Assembly: GCA_900553925.1 (NCBI GenBank)
Contig: USFH01000021.1
Span: 1 to 19,605, forward strand
Length of the DNA: 19,605 bases
Direction of reading: 5' to 3'
Source: an uncultured Clostridium sp.
Lineage (GTDB): Bacteria > Bacillota > Clostridia > Lachnospirales > Lachnospiraceae
Part shown: positions 1-7,502 of the stretch, in pieces
How positions within the stretch are numbered: the stretch's first letter is position 1
Layout of the letters: each line of letters starts with the position of its first letter
The notes under the pieces: model-generated
Databases searched by the model: none
Told to the model about the DNA's origin: nothing
The model's input: the letters and a program-made list of their open reading frames with translations, nothing else
Made by a program: the position numbers and the translations under genes

Positions 1-648
1 TTTCTTCGACATAACCGAACATTCCAGATGCCAGCCAGGTCTTCCATCACCCCATGGCGATGGCCACGATGGCTCACCTTCCTTCTTTGGCTTCCAGAGT
101 ACAAAATCAAGCGGATCTTCCTTCTCATCCTCACCGGATACAAGAAGCTCACGGTTTCCGGCACGCAGATCGTCAATATTCTTCTTAGAAAGCTTGCCAT
201 AATCAGAGAACTTTCTCGTGCGGAAATATACGGTTCCATTTACTTCGTATGCATAGCCCTTCTCAATCAGCGTCTCTACCATTGCGATCATGTCCGGGAT
301 TTCCTTCGTTGCCTGCGGATGTGTCGTTGCTTCTTCTACATGAAGCGCTGCCATATCCTTCTTGCACTCTGCGATGTAGCGCTCGGAAATCACAGACGCA
401 TCCACACCTTCTTCATTCGCGCGCTTGATGATCTTGTCATCGACATCGGTAAAGTTTGACACATAGTTTACTTCATAGCCCTTGTACTCAAAATATCTGC
501 GCAATGTATCAAATACGATCATCGGTCTTGCATTTCCGATGTGAATATAGTCATATACGGTTGGTCCACAGACATAGATACCTACCTTGCCCTCGTTGAT
601 CGGATGAAATTCATCCTTATGTCTGGTGAGTGTATTAAAAATCTTCAT
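1..648 (-). CDS. cysS: Cysteinyl-tRNA synthetase, N-terminal 216 residues (runs off the window)
   Basis: Cytoplasmic class I aminoacyl-tRNA synthetase that charges tRNA-Cys. The visible part opens MKIFNTLTRHKDEF and holds the Zn-ligand Cys in YVCGPTVYD (residue 27), the HIGH-class signature HIGN (residues 36-39), the NFTDVDDKII segment, and the second Zn-ligand Cys in WHLECS (residue 210). The KMSKS loop and anticodon-binding region lie outside the window; full-length family members have about 465 residues. The ATG is preceded by AGGAGG nine bases upstream. A promoter sits in the 79-bp gap after the ABC exporter, so cysS can be transcribed alone, although no terminator separates it from the exporter. 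Identification rests on several family motifs in the right order and is close to certain. Confidence 0.97.
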   Translation of the reverse strand, partial: MKIFNTLTRHKDEFHPINEGKVGIYVCGPTVYDYIHIGNARPMIVFDTLRRYFEYKGYEVNYVSNFTDVDDKIIKRANEEGVDASVISERYIAECKKDMAALHVEEATTHPQATKEIPDMIAMVETLIEKGYAYEVNGTVYFRTRKFSDYGKLSKKNIDDLRAGNRELLVSGEDEKEDPLDFVLWKPKKEGEPSWPSPWGDGRPGWHLECSVMSKK

Positions 649-690
649 ACCTGTTTGTTCCTCCTGCGATCGTTCCATTTTTCTTTTTCA

Positions 691-719
691 AATATGTCAT
701 GCAATCCGCGGTTTGTCAA
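691..719 (-). promoter_or_regulatory. Predicted promoter of cysS
   Basis: On the minus strand, TTGACA (719-714, a perfect -35) is followed after 17 nt by CATATT (696-691, 4 of 6 to the -10 consensus), about 40 bases before the cysS ATG. It begins just after the stop codon of the preceding ABC gene. No T-box-like leader is visible: the leader is under 40 nt. Confidence 0.6.
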
Positions 720-727
720 GCAAAAGC

Positions 728-2494
728 TTAGTGTGCAAACTGTGAATTGTACAGATTCGTGTAGAAGCCATTCTGTGCCATAAGCTGGTCGTGGTTTCCC
801 TTCTCGATGATATTTCCATCCTTCATAACTAAGATTACATCCGCCTCACGGATTGTTGACAATCTGTGTGCAACAATAAAGCTCGTTCTGCCCTGCATCA
901 TACGGTTAAATGCCTTCTGGATCCGGATCTCCGTACGTGTATCAATGGAAGATGTTGCCTCATCTAATATAAGCATCGGCGGCAATAACAGCATCACACG
1001 TGTGATACACAGAAGCTGCTTTTGTCCCTGTGACAGATTTCCACCGTCCTCAGCGATCACTGTATCATAGCCCTGTGGCAGACGACGGATAAAGCTGTCG
1101 GAATGCGCAAGCTTCGCTGCCTGTATGATCTCCGCATCCGTTGCATCCGGCTTTCCATAAGCGATATTCTCACGAATCGTACCACTCTTTAACCATGTTT
1201 CCTGCAATACCATACCATAGTTTTCTCGCAGGCTGTCTCTCGTCATGTCACGGATATCTGTACCGTCAACCGAAATAGATCCGGTATCCACATCGTAAAA
1301 CCGCATTAAAAGATTGATGAGTGTACTCTTTCCGCATCCGGTCGGTCCAACGATTGCCACACGCATACCCGGCTTTACAGAGAGATTCAGGTTCGTGATG
1401 AGCGTCTTATCCTTTACATAGGAGAAATTCACGTCCTTAATCTCGATTGCACCCTTCGTATCCGTTAATACATGGGCATGCTCCTTCTCCGGTACCTGCG
1501 GCGTCTCATCTAAAAGCTCAAATACACGTCCGGCACATGCCATCGCATTCTGAAGCTCGGTAATGACATTCGATATCTCGTTAAATGGTTTCGTATACTG
1601 GTTTGCGTAGCTTAAGAAGCAGGTAAGCTGTCCAACGGTAAATCCGGTCGAAATCACGGAAACCGCACCGATGATACCAACTGCCGCATATACAAGGTTG
1701 TTGACAAATCTCGTACATGGATTGACAAGGGACGAATAAAAGGTTGCTGACATGCTGTCTTTCTCCAGACGATCGTTGATCTCCCCAAAACGGTCTAACG
1801 CATCGTCCTCATAGCCAAATGCCTGCACGATCTTCTGCTGCCCGATCATCTCGTCAACAAGCGATGTGATATCTCCACGCGTCTCAGACTGCCGGTGGAA
1901 CAGATGATAGGTACGCTTCGCAATAAACGATGCTACAAACAGGGAAAGTGGCGTCAATACAATTACAACTAGCGCGATCGGTACATTTACGGCTATCATA
2001 AATCCAAGCGTTGCAAGAATCGTTACGATTCCGGTGAACAGCTGTGTAAATCCCATCAGAAGTCCGTCTGCAAACTGGTCGATATCCGACACGATACGGC
2101 TCACGATATCGCCATGCTTGTGCGAATCAATATAGGAAAGCGGAAGCTCCTCCATATGATTAAATACTTCGATACGGATATCCCGCACAACGGAATATGT
2201 GATATGGTTGTTAATAATATTCATAAACCACTGTGAAAGCACTGTCACAACGGTTACCATCAAAAATGTATAGATGATGTCCTTGATTCCATCGAAGTCA
2301 ACCAGACCTTTTCCGACGATCAAGTCGATTGCATCACCGGTCAGAATCGGTGCATACAAGGTTGAGGCAACGGTGATCATTGCACAGACAAACGAAAGGA
2401 TGACCAGAATACGGTATTTCTTAATGTGTGTCAGTACACGTTTTAACACAGCTTTATCAAAGCCCTGCAGCTTCTTTTTCTTATCCTTAGACAT
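728..2494 (-). CDS. ABC exporter half-transporter, catalytic-site subunit (TM288/BmrD-like)
   Basis: Second subunit of a heterodimeric type IV ABC exporter in the cell membrane (588 aa). The N-terminal ABC transmembrane domain with six expected helices covers roughly residues 25-330. The nucleotide-binding domain has Walker A GPTGCGKST (383-391), a Q-loop near 441, Walker B MLILDE with the catalytic Glu at 512, and the switch His at 543 (VAHRLST). Its ABC signature is degenerate: LSQGQ (487-491) instead of LSGGQ, as in TM288 and LmrD. It is thus the partner that supplies the working ATP site's Walker A, Glu and His. The start overlaps the preceding subunit gene by 8 nt, with AAGGAGGTGA inside that gene, indicating translational coupling. 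The substrate cannot be read from sequence; relatives export drugs, lipids or peptides. Confidence 0.93.
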   Translation of the reverse strand: MSKDKKKKLQGFDKAVLKRVLTHIKKYRILVILSFVCAMITVASTLYAPILTGDAIDLIVGKGLVDFDGIKDIIYTFLMVTVVTVLSQWFMNIINNHITYSVVRDIRIEVFNHMEELPLSYIDSHKHGDIVSRIVSDIDQFADGLLMGFTQLFTGIVTILATLGFMIAVNVPIALVVIVLTPLSLFVASFIAKRTYHLFHRQSETRGDITSLVDEMIGQQKIVQAFGYEDDALDRFGEINDRLEKDSMSATFYSSLVNPCTRFVNNLVYAAVGIIGAVSVISTGFTVGQLTCFLSYANQYTKPFNEISNVITELQNAMACAGRVFELLDETPQVPEKEHAHVLTDTKGAIEIKDVNFSYVKDKTLITNLNLSVKPGMRVAIVGPTGCGKSTLINLLMRFYDVDTGSISVDGTDIRDMTRDSLRENYGMVLQETWLKSGTIRENIAYGKPDATDAEIIQAAKLAHSDSFIRRLPQGYDTVIAEDGGNLSQGQKQLLCITRVMLLLPPMLILDEATSSIDTRTEIRIQKAFNRMMQGRTSFIVAHRLSTIREADVILVMKDGNIIEKGNHDQLMAQNGFYTNLYNSQFAH

Positions 2495-4223
2495 CTGCCT
2501 TCACCTCCTTGTTCTGGGATGCATAGATCTCCTGGTATACCGGACAATGCTTCATAAGCGTATCGTGATCGCCTATCCCTGCGATTTTACCATCGTCCAA
2601 AACAACGATCTTATCTGCATACATGATTGAGGATGCACGCTGCGATACAAGGAACACGGTCGTGTGATCCGTCTTCTCCTTGATGGCTTTCCGGAGTGCG
2701 GCATCTGTTGCATAGTCAAGAGCGGAAGAACTGTCATCAAGGATCAGGATTTCCGGCTTCTTCACAAGCGCACGTGCAATCGTCAGTCTCTGTTTCTGCC
2801 CACCGGACAGATTCTTACCGCCCTGGTTCAGCATAAACCCGATACCGCCGTCCTTCTGCTGCACAAAATCCTCCGCCTGTGCAATCGAAAGTGCTTCCTC
2901 GATCTCCTCGTTCGTTGCATCTTCCTTACCCCAGCGGATATTATCCGCAATCGTTCCGGAGAACAGCACTGCCTTCTGTGGAACGACACCGATTTTTTCT
3001 ATCAGCTGCTCTTTTGGATATTCCATTACATCCACGCCATCGATTTTAATACTGCCCTGTGTGCAGTCATAGAAACGAGGAATCAGATTCACAAGCGTTG
3101 ATTTACCGGAACCTGTACCACCGATAATACCGATCGTCTCGCCGCGGTTCACCTTCAGGGAAAGTCCCTCGATGGAGGTTTCCTTCGCATCCGCATACGT
3201 AAGTCCGGCATTGATAAATTCCACCTTCGGAACCTTCTCATCTGCGGACGTTTGTACCGGTGCTGTCTCGTATGCCTGACTGCTTGTTGTCTCGAAGATC
3301 GCACCGAGACGGTTCGCACAGGCAACTGCCTTTGTCTCGGTAATAATGAGGTTTGCAAGCTTTACAAGTTCGATCAAGATCTGTGACATGTAGTTTACAA
3401 GTGCATAGACCTGTCCCTGCTTTAAGATACCGAGATCCACCTGTTTCGCCCCACCCCAGATCAGGGCAACGATAGACAGGTTAATCACGGCGTAGGTCAG
3501 TGGATTTAAGAAAGAAGAAATCTTTCCGACGAACAGTTGTCCTTTCGTCAATACTTCCGTTACCTCCGCAAACTCTTTCTTTTCCTTTTTTTCCTGATTA
3601 AATGCCCGGATGACACGCACACCGGACAGATTCTCCCTGGATTTCAAGGTCACCGTATCAAGCTTACTCTGTACTTTCTTATACAAAGGAATCGAAACAA
3701 GCATGATTCCAAATACAATCACAATCAAAACCGGAAGCGTGATAAAGAATACACGCGACGCCTTCGCATTGACCGTAAATGCCATAATCGTTGCACCAAA
3801 TACAATAAACGGGGAACGCATAAACAGACGTAGGAACATATTGATTCCTGTCTGTACCTGATTGACATCACTCGTCATACGCGTGATGAGTGTCGCACTG
3901 CCGAGCTTATCAATCTCCGTATAGGAGAGTGTCTCGATATGTTTAAACAGGTCATATCGGATTTCCTTTCCGATTCCCATGGCTGTCTTCGCCGAGAAAT
4001 ACTGTGCTGTGATGGAACACCCAAGTCCGACCACGCCGAGTCCGACCATGACAAACGCCATCCTGTAAATATAGGGCTTATCATTTCCTGCAATACCATT
4101 ATCAATGATTGCTGCCATAACAAGTGGCACCAAAAGCTCGAAGGCAGCTTCTAACATCTTGAATAACGGTGCCAAAATTGCCTTCCATTTGTAATTTTTA
4201 AAATAGTGTAATACTTGTTTCAC
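2487..4223 (-). CDS. ABC exporter half-transporter, degenerate-site subunit (TM287/BmrC-like)
   Basis: First subunit of the heterodimeric exporter (578 aa), with six expected membrane helices in residues 15-320 and an ATPase domain after about 330. Walker A is GGTGSGKST (368-376) and the signature is canonical LSGGQ (472-476). The residue after Walker B is Asp (ILILDD, D497) instead of the catalytic Glu, and the switch His is Gln (VSQRA, Q528). These are the hallmarks of the non-hydrolysing half of asymmetric exporters such as TM287/288, LmrCD and BmrCD. The start is GTG (no better ATG nearby), with AAGGA 7 nt upstream. Expressed from the promoter at 4287-4314 and coupled to the downstream subunit. 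The function as a heterodimer is inferred from complementary motif defects in the two adjacent genes. Confidence 0.93.
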   Translation of the reverse strand: MKQVLHYFKNYKWKAILAPLFKMLEAAFELLVPLVMAAIIDNGIAGNDKPYIYRMAFVMVGLGVVGLGCSITAQYFSAKTAMGIGKEIRYDLFKHIETLSYTEIDKLGSATLITRMTSDVNQVQTGINMFLRLFMRSPFIVFGATIMAFTVNAKASRVFFITLPVLIVIVFGIMLVSIPLYKKVQSKLDTVTLKSRENLSGVRVIRAFNQEKKEKKEFAEVTEVLTKGQLFVGKISSFLNPLTYAVINLSIVALIWGGAKQVDLGILKQGQVYALVNYMSQILIELVKLANLIITETKAVACANRLGAIFETTSSQAYETAPVQTSADEKVPKVEFINAGLTYADAKETSIEGLSLKVNRGETIGIIGGTGSGKSTLVNLIPRFYDCTQGSIKIDGVDVMEYPKEQLIEKIGVVPQKAVLFSGTIADNIRWGKEDATNEEIEEALSIAQAEDFVQQKDGGIGFMLNQGGKNLSGGQKQRLTIARALVKKPEILILDDSSSALDYATDAALRKAIKEKTDHTTVFLVSQRASSIMYADKIVVLDDGKIAGIGDHDTLMKHCPVYQEIYASQNKEVKADV

Positions 4224-4257
4224 GTTTCTTTCCTTTTCTCTTTTCCTTATTTTATAG

Positions 4258-4286
4258 TTGACCTTATAACCGATTTCCCTTAAACT
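4258..4286 (+). promoter_or_regulatory. Candidate promoter of the DUF1292 gene
   Basis: TTGACC (4258-4263) is followed after 17 nt by TAAACT (4281-4286). A TATATT at 4336-4341 close to the gene is an alternative -10 but lacks a good -35. The first pair overlaps the ABC operon promoter in the opposite direction. Confidence 0.4.
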
Positions 4287-4314
4287 ATTATAGACAAGGA
4301 TTTATTTTTTTCAA
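4287..4314 (-). promoter_or_regulatory. Predicted promoter of the heterodimeric ABC exporter operon
   Basis: On the minus strand, TTGAAA (4314-4309, 5 of 6) is followed after 16 nt by TATAAT (4292-4287, perfect). The start point would be near 4280, giving a leader of about 57 nt before the GTG. Its -10 box directly abuts the -10 box of the opposing plus-strand promoter. Confidence 0.65.
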
Positions 4315-4363
4315 TATGAAAACAAAACAAATCCATATATTGTAGTAGAAAGGAGTATTCATT

Positions 4364-4678
4364 ATGGCTGATAATTTCAACCCATACGAGCCAGATAATA
4401 CAGATGACGATTATGTCGATATGGTATTAGATGACGGAACAGAGCTTCATTGCAGCGTCATTGCAATCTTCCCGGTCGGAGGACAACAATACATCGCATT
4501 GCTTCCGGACAAAATCGTAGATGGATTCGAAGAAGATGATGTCTTCCTCTACCGCTACACAGAGAAGGATGGCGATGACGTGGAACTTGGCATGATCGAT
4601 TCCGAGGAGGAATACGAGATTGTTGCCGACGCCTTCGATGAGTTGCTAGATAACGAAGCTTATAACGATATGGACTAA
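4364..4678 (+). CDS. DUF1292 family protein (YrzB-like)
   Basis: Small, strongly acidic cytoplasmic protein of 104 aa, the only plus-strand gene here. The central part (roughly residues 18-90) has the DUF1292 pattern: a beta-rich start around VDMVLDDGTELHC, then YIALLP, then FLYRYTEKDG, ending in an acidic EEYEIVADAFDELL helix. In many Firmicutes this family (B. subtilis YrzB) lies by the ruvX/yqgF-alaS region; here it is isolated, divergent from an ABC exporter and convergent with a helicase gene. The biochemical function is unknown. The start has AAAGGAG 8 nt upstream. A strong intrinsic terminator overlaps the stop codon. Confidence 0.9.
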   Translation: MADNFNPYEPDNTDDDYVDMVLDDGTELHCSVIAIFPVGGQQYIALLPDKIVDGFEEDDVFLYRYTEKDGDDVELGMIDSEEEYEIVADAFDELLDNEAYNDMD

Positions 4679-4714
4679 TAAGAAGCGCGTACGGACGCGC
4701 TTCTTATTTTTTTT
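4677..4714 (+). terminator. Intrinsic terminator of the DUF1292 gene, possibly shared by both strands
   Basis: A 13-bp perfect stem (4677-4689 with 4696-4708; core AAGAAGCGCG/CGCGCTTCTT) with a 6-nt loop is followed by T's to 4714. It overlaps the DUF1292 stop codon, and the convergent helicase gene ends at 4713. On the minus strand the same hairpin is followed only by a short TTATT, so termination of the helicase transcript is plausible but weaker. Confidence 0.9.
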
Positions 4715-6545
4715 ATTGTTCCTGCCATGTAATCTCTTCCACAAACCGGCTCTTATCCTTTGCTTTTCCTGCAATCGTCTGCGGTACATAGATGTGTAGT
4801 TCATGTTTTGCCCGCGTCATCGCAACATAGAACATCCGGCGTTCCTCTTCTAATTCCGCAGGTGTTTTCGCCTTCTTATACGGCGTAACATCTTCCACAG
4901 CATCAAGAATCGATACCGCATCGAATTCCAGCCCCTTCGCACTATGCATCGTCATCAGACACACGCCTTTGTGAATCCGGTTCTTCTCCTGCTGTTTTGC
5001 AAGCAGGTTCCGATACTCCCCGACAAACTCAAACAGTGCCGCATAGCTCTCCATATCCTTGATCATATAAGCAAATTCATCTAATACTTCATACATCTCA
5101 GCAGCGTCAAGCTGCCGGTACTCCGCATAATCCCTGATGTACTGATCATATCCGATAAAATTGCGGATAAAATTCAGTGCTGCCCACGGCCGCAGCTTGC
5201 GAAGCAGTTTCACATCCGCCATCAGCTTGTCCAGATTCTCAACCACAGAAGGCTTGTCCCGAAGGCGGAACCGAAGTTTATCGTAATCTACCGGATCCTC
5301 TAATAGCACTTCCCTGCTGATATAGCGGGATGGCTTGTTCAAAATCCGCAGGAATACCGCCCTTGACTGATCGCCCATTGCCATCCGCATATAATCAAGC
5401 ACGCCGCGGACAGCAAAATGGTCAAATATATTCGGCAGACTGTCGCTTAATGTATATGGAATATTATATTGATTGAGCTTATAGGCAAGCCTGCGTGGTT
5501 GCAGATTCGTACGATATAAGACCGCCTGATCTTCGTATGAAATCCCATTCTCATAGAGACTGCGTATCCGTCTTATAATACACTCATTTTCTTCTGCTTC
5601 ATCCTTCACCGTATGCAGCTGGACCACACCTGGATTCTTGGAGGTTGCAGTCAGCATCTTCTTATATCTCGTTCCATTCTTCTCAATCACCTGGGATGAT
5701 GCCTGCACAATCCTGTAATCCGAGCGGAAATTCTCGCCTAAACAGACGATTTCACACGTTGGGAAATCCCTCCGGAACTGCTGCATGATCTCCGGTCGCG
5801 CCCCGCGAAATCCATAGACCGACTGATCATCATCCCCTACGATAAATGCATTATTACGCGGTGTCGCAAGCATGCGGAATATCTCATACTGGATCCGGTT
5901 GCTATCCTGGAACTCATCCACAAGGATATACGGAAACAGCGCCCGGCAGCGTTCCAGAATATCCGGTCTGCTCGTAAGAAGCTCATAGCAAAGCACCATC
6001 ATATCATCGAAATCAATCATCTGCCTGCGCTTCAATTCATGATCGAACCGCCGGTACAATTCGCGGAAGGAAAGCTCCGGCATATCCTTGCTATAGTAAT
6101 CTTCCACGTCCATCATATCGCATTTCACAAGACTGATCTGTGACAATACACTGCTGATCATGTCATCTTTGTTCTCATACTCAAGCTTCATCTGGCAAAG
6201 AAGCTGTTCGATGATCCGATACTTATCTTCCTCCGAAACAACCTGTAACATTGTTCTTCCATATGCAGTTTTTAATATCCAGTAAAAAATGGAATGAAAA
6301 GTTCCGAAGCGAACGGAATATCCCTTCCCGGGTGTGAGCGCCTCAAAACGCTTCTGCATCTCACCCGCTGCCGCTCGTGTAAATGTTATAACAAGAATAT
6401 CTGCGGGTGAAACACCCGCAGATTCTATCAGATACTTGATTCGATGTGTGATAACTGTGGTCTTCCCGGAACCAGGTCCTGCAATTACCATCATCGGGCC
6501 ATTCACGTGGCGAACCGCCACTGACTGTGCCTCATTAAATTTCAT
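4713..6545 (-). CDS. Short UvrD/PcrA-type superfamily 1A DNA helicase
   Basis: ATP-dependent 3'-5' DNA helicase family, 610 aa, shorter than PcrA/UvrD (about 720-740). All motifs are present: Q motif (FNEAQ, Q7), Walker A GPGSGKTT (23-30), Ia TFTRAAA (54-60), II DEFQDS (210-215), III GDDDQSVYGFRG (237-248), IV ENFRS (271-275), V TMHSAKGLEF (532-541) and VI EERRMFYVAMTRAK (567-580). It lacks the long C-terminal region of PcrA. The start chosen is the ATG one base after the stop of the SEC-C gene, with GGAG 10 nt upstream. An ATG at 6554 has its Shine-Dalgarno too close, and the TTG at 6617 would need a 71-nt overlap. Likely translationally coupled to the SEC-C gene. The precise role (repair, replication-conflict or RecD-like processing) cannot be told. 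Confidence 0.92.
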   Translation of the reverse strand: MKFNEAQSVAVRHVNGPMMVIAGPGSGKTTVITHRIKYLIESAGVSPADILVITFTRAAAGEMQKRFEALTPGKGYSVRFGTFHSIFYWILKTAYGRTMLQVVSEEDKYRIIEQLLCQMKLEYENKDDMISSVLSQISLVKCDMMDVEDYYSKDMPELSFRELYRRFDHELKRRQMIDFDDMMVLCYELLTSRPDILERCRALFPYILVDEFQDSNRIQYEIFRMLATPRNNAFIVGDDDQSVYGFRGARPEIMQQFRRDFPTCEIVCLGENFRSDYRIVQASSQVIEKNGTRYKKMLTATSKNPGVVQLHTVKDEAEENECIIRRIRSLYENGISYEDQAVLYRTNLQPRRLAYKLNQYNIPYTLSDSLPNIFDHFAVRGVLDYMRMAMGDQSRAVFLRILNKPSRYISREVLLEDPVDYDKLRFRLRDKPSVVENLDKLMADVKLLRKLRPWAALNFIRNFIGYDQYIRDYAEYRQLDAAEMYEVLDEFAYMIKDMESYAALFEFVGEYRNLLAKQQEKNRIHKGVCLMTMHSAKGLEFDAVSILDAVEDVTPYKKAKTPAELEEERRMFYVAMTRAKHELHIYVPQTIAGKAKDKSRFVEEITWQEQ

Positions 6546-6546
6546 A

Positions 6547-7053
6547 TTATGCATTTGCTCCACAGCACTTCTTATACTTCTTACCGCTTCCGCATGGACA
6601 TGGATCGTTTCTTCCAACCTTTGGCGGCTTTATAACTGTCTTAGATGACTTCTGGATCTTATACAGTTCCTTTCTTCTCTCCGGCGTCAAAATCTTATCC
6701 CACTGTGGGAGTGTATACAGCCATTCAGCATTACAATCTACCATATTCATGTAAAGCTTCTCCGGATCATAGCCAAGTGCAACTTTCGAATCCTCTTCAA
6801 GATCATCAATGTTATTCGGCACAATCAGGCTCTCCTCGATTCCATCCAGGAATCCTGTCATCAGTTCTACTGACATATCGTATTTTTCTGCAAGCTCCTT
6901 TACGGTTCCGCTTTCAATCTCTGCCGGATTCTCAAGAAGCTTTTCATAGATTGCTTTCTCTCTCTGGAAATAATCCAGCCAAAATTCCTTTCCTTCCGGA
7001 GTTCTGTCATCAAGACTATATGCATGCTCCCGCCATTGCGTTAATAAACTCAT
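6547..7053 (-). CDS. SEC-C zinc-motif protein
   Basis: Soluble protein of 168 aa. The C-terminus carries a complete SEC-C zinc motif, GRNDPCPCGSGKKYKKCCG, with Cys at 152, 154, 163 and 164 (CxC-x8-CC), the module first described at the end of SecA that binds Zn. The first 130 residues are acidic and helical (FWLDYFQREKAIYEKLL, VKELAEKYDMSVELMTGFLDG). They resemble short SEC-C proteins of Clostridia whose function is unknown. I chose ATG 7053; a GTG at 7065 would add four residues. No strong Shine-Dalgarno lies next to either. It has its own promoter, and its stop codon is one base from the helicase start, suggesting a linked job, possibly nucleic-acid related. Confidence 0.85.
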   Translation of the reverse strand: MSLLTQWREHAYSLDDRTPEGKEFWLDYFQREKAIYEKLLENPAEIESGTVKELAEKYDMSVELMTGFLDGIEESLIVPNNIDDLEEDSKVALGYDPEKLYMNMVDCNAEWLYTLPQWDKILTPERRKELYKIQKSSKTVIKPPKVGRNDPCPCGSGKKYKKCCGANA

Positions 7054-7107
7054 AATCACACCCACACAGGTTTCTTCTGTGTTTTCCTTTCATTTTTAAT
7101 CCAATCT

Positions 7108-7136
7108 AGTATAGCAAACCAGCGTCTATTTTTCAA
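7108..7136 (-). promoter_or_regulatory. Predicted promoter of the SEC-C / helicase pair
   Basis: Minus-strand TTGAAA (7136-7131) is followed after exactly 17 nt by TATACT (7113-7108), a near-consensus sigma-A promoter. Its -35 box overlaps the stop codon of the upstream membrane-protein gene. The leader of about 48 nt can fold into a small hairpin (7064-7069 with 7077-7082). Confidence 0.7.
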
Positions 7137-7435
7137 GACTGTTTCTCTCTGTGGTTCCGAAGTACTTTCCCAAGCCATAAAACCACATACAGGAGTACCG
7201 GAACTACAATCATCAACGCCAGACAGGGAAGAAAATACCGGCTTCCCGTAATTCCTGTCACAAATACAAGTACAATCAATGCCGCAAGGACTCCCAGACA
7301 GATCCACGCAGCAACCCGCATCAGCGGACGTCTCCGTATACTCGCCTCATAGCTTTCTGTCTCTTCGTTCTTCGCTTCGCCAAGCTGGTTATCTCGAATT
7401 GTATGTTCCTTTTCTTTCATTCCTGTTTCACTCAT
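7133..7435 (-). CDS. Small two-helix membrane protein, function unknown
   Basis: A 100-aa protein not recognised as a named family. Residues 1-36 are charged and mostly acidic, ending in RRRP. Two hydrophobic segments follow (about 41-62 and 67-90), and the tail is basic (KVLRNHREK). The Arg cluster before helix 1 and the basic C-terminus both fit the positive-inside rule, giving an N-in/C-in hairpin. It lies 67 bp after the MacB-type permease gene with no terminator or clear promoter between them, so it may be the last gene of the exporter operon. AAGGA lies only a few bases from the ATG, closer than ideal. ATG at residue 6 is the alternative start. It could be an accessory subunit of the exporter or unrelated. 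Confidence 0.7.
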   Translation of the reverse strand: MSETGMKEKEHTIRDNQLGEAKNEETESYEASIRRRPLMRVAAWICLGVLAALIVLVFVTGITGSRYFLPCLALMIVVPVLLYVVLWLGKVLRNHREKQS

Positions 7436-7502
7436 TTTCCTTCTATACCACTTTTAACTACTATTACTATCCTTCTATCCTTAATTTCCGCAGTTATCGT
7501 AC

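Noticed and set aside
28..459. 143-codon plus-strand open frame at the left edge.
   Set aside because: It is antisense to clear cysteinyl-tRNA synthetase coding sequence with HIGN and Zn-ligand motifs.
649..727. Possible T-box or other riboswitch before cysS.
   Set aside because: The gap is only 79 bp and a promoter takes up a third of it. There is no room for specifier and antiterminator structures, and no T-box sequence is present.
6546..6617. Longer helicase reading beginning at TTG 6617.
   Set aside because: It would overlap the SEC-C zinc-motif codons by 71 bases and has no Shine-Dalgarno. The family's Q motif begins naturally at MKFNEAQ (6545).
7056..7307. Minus-strand 83-codon frame with several Cys, overlapping the small membrane protein.
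   Set aside because: It is a second frame of the same strand over the two-helix protein and the SEC-C promoter, with no start signal. The hydrophobic frame is more protein-like.
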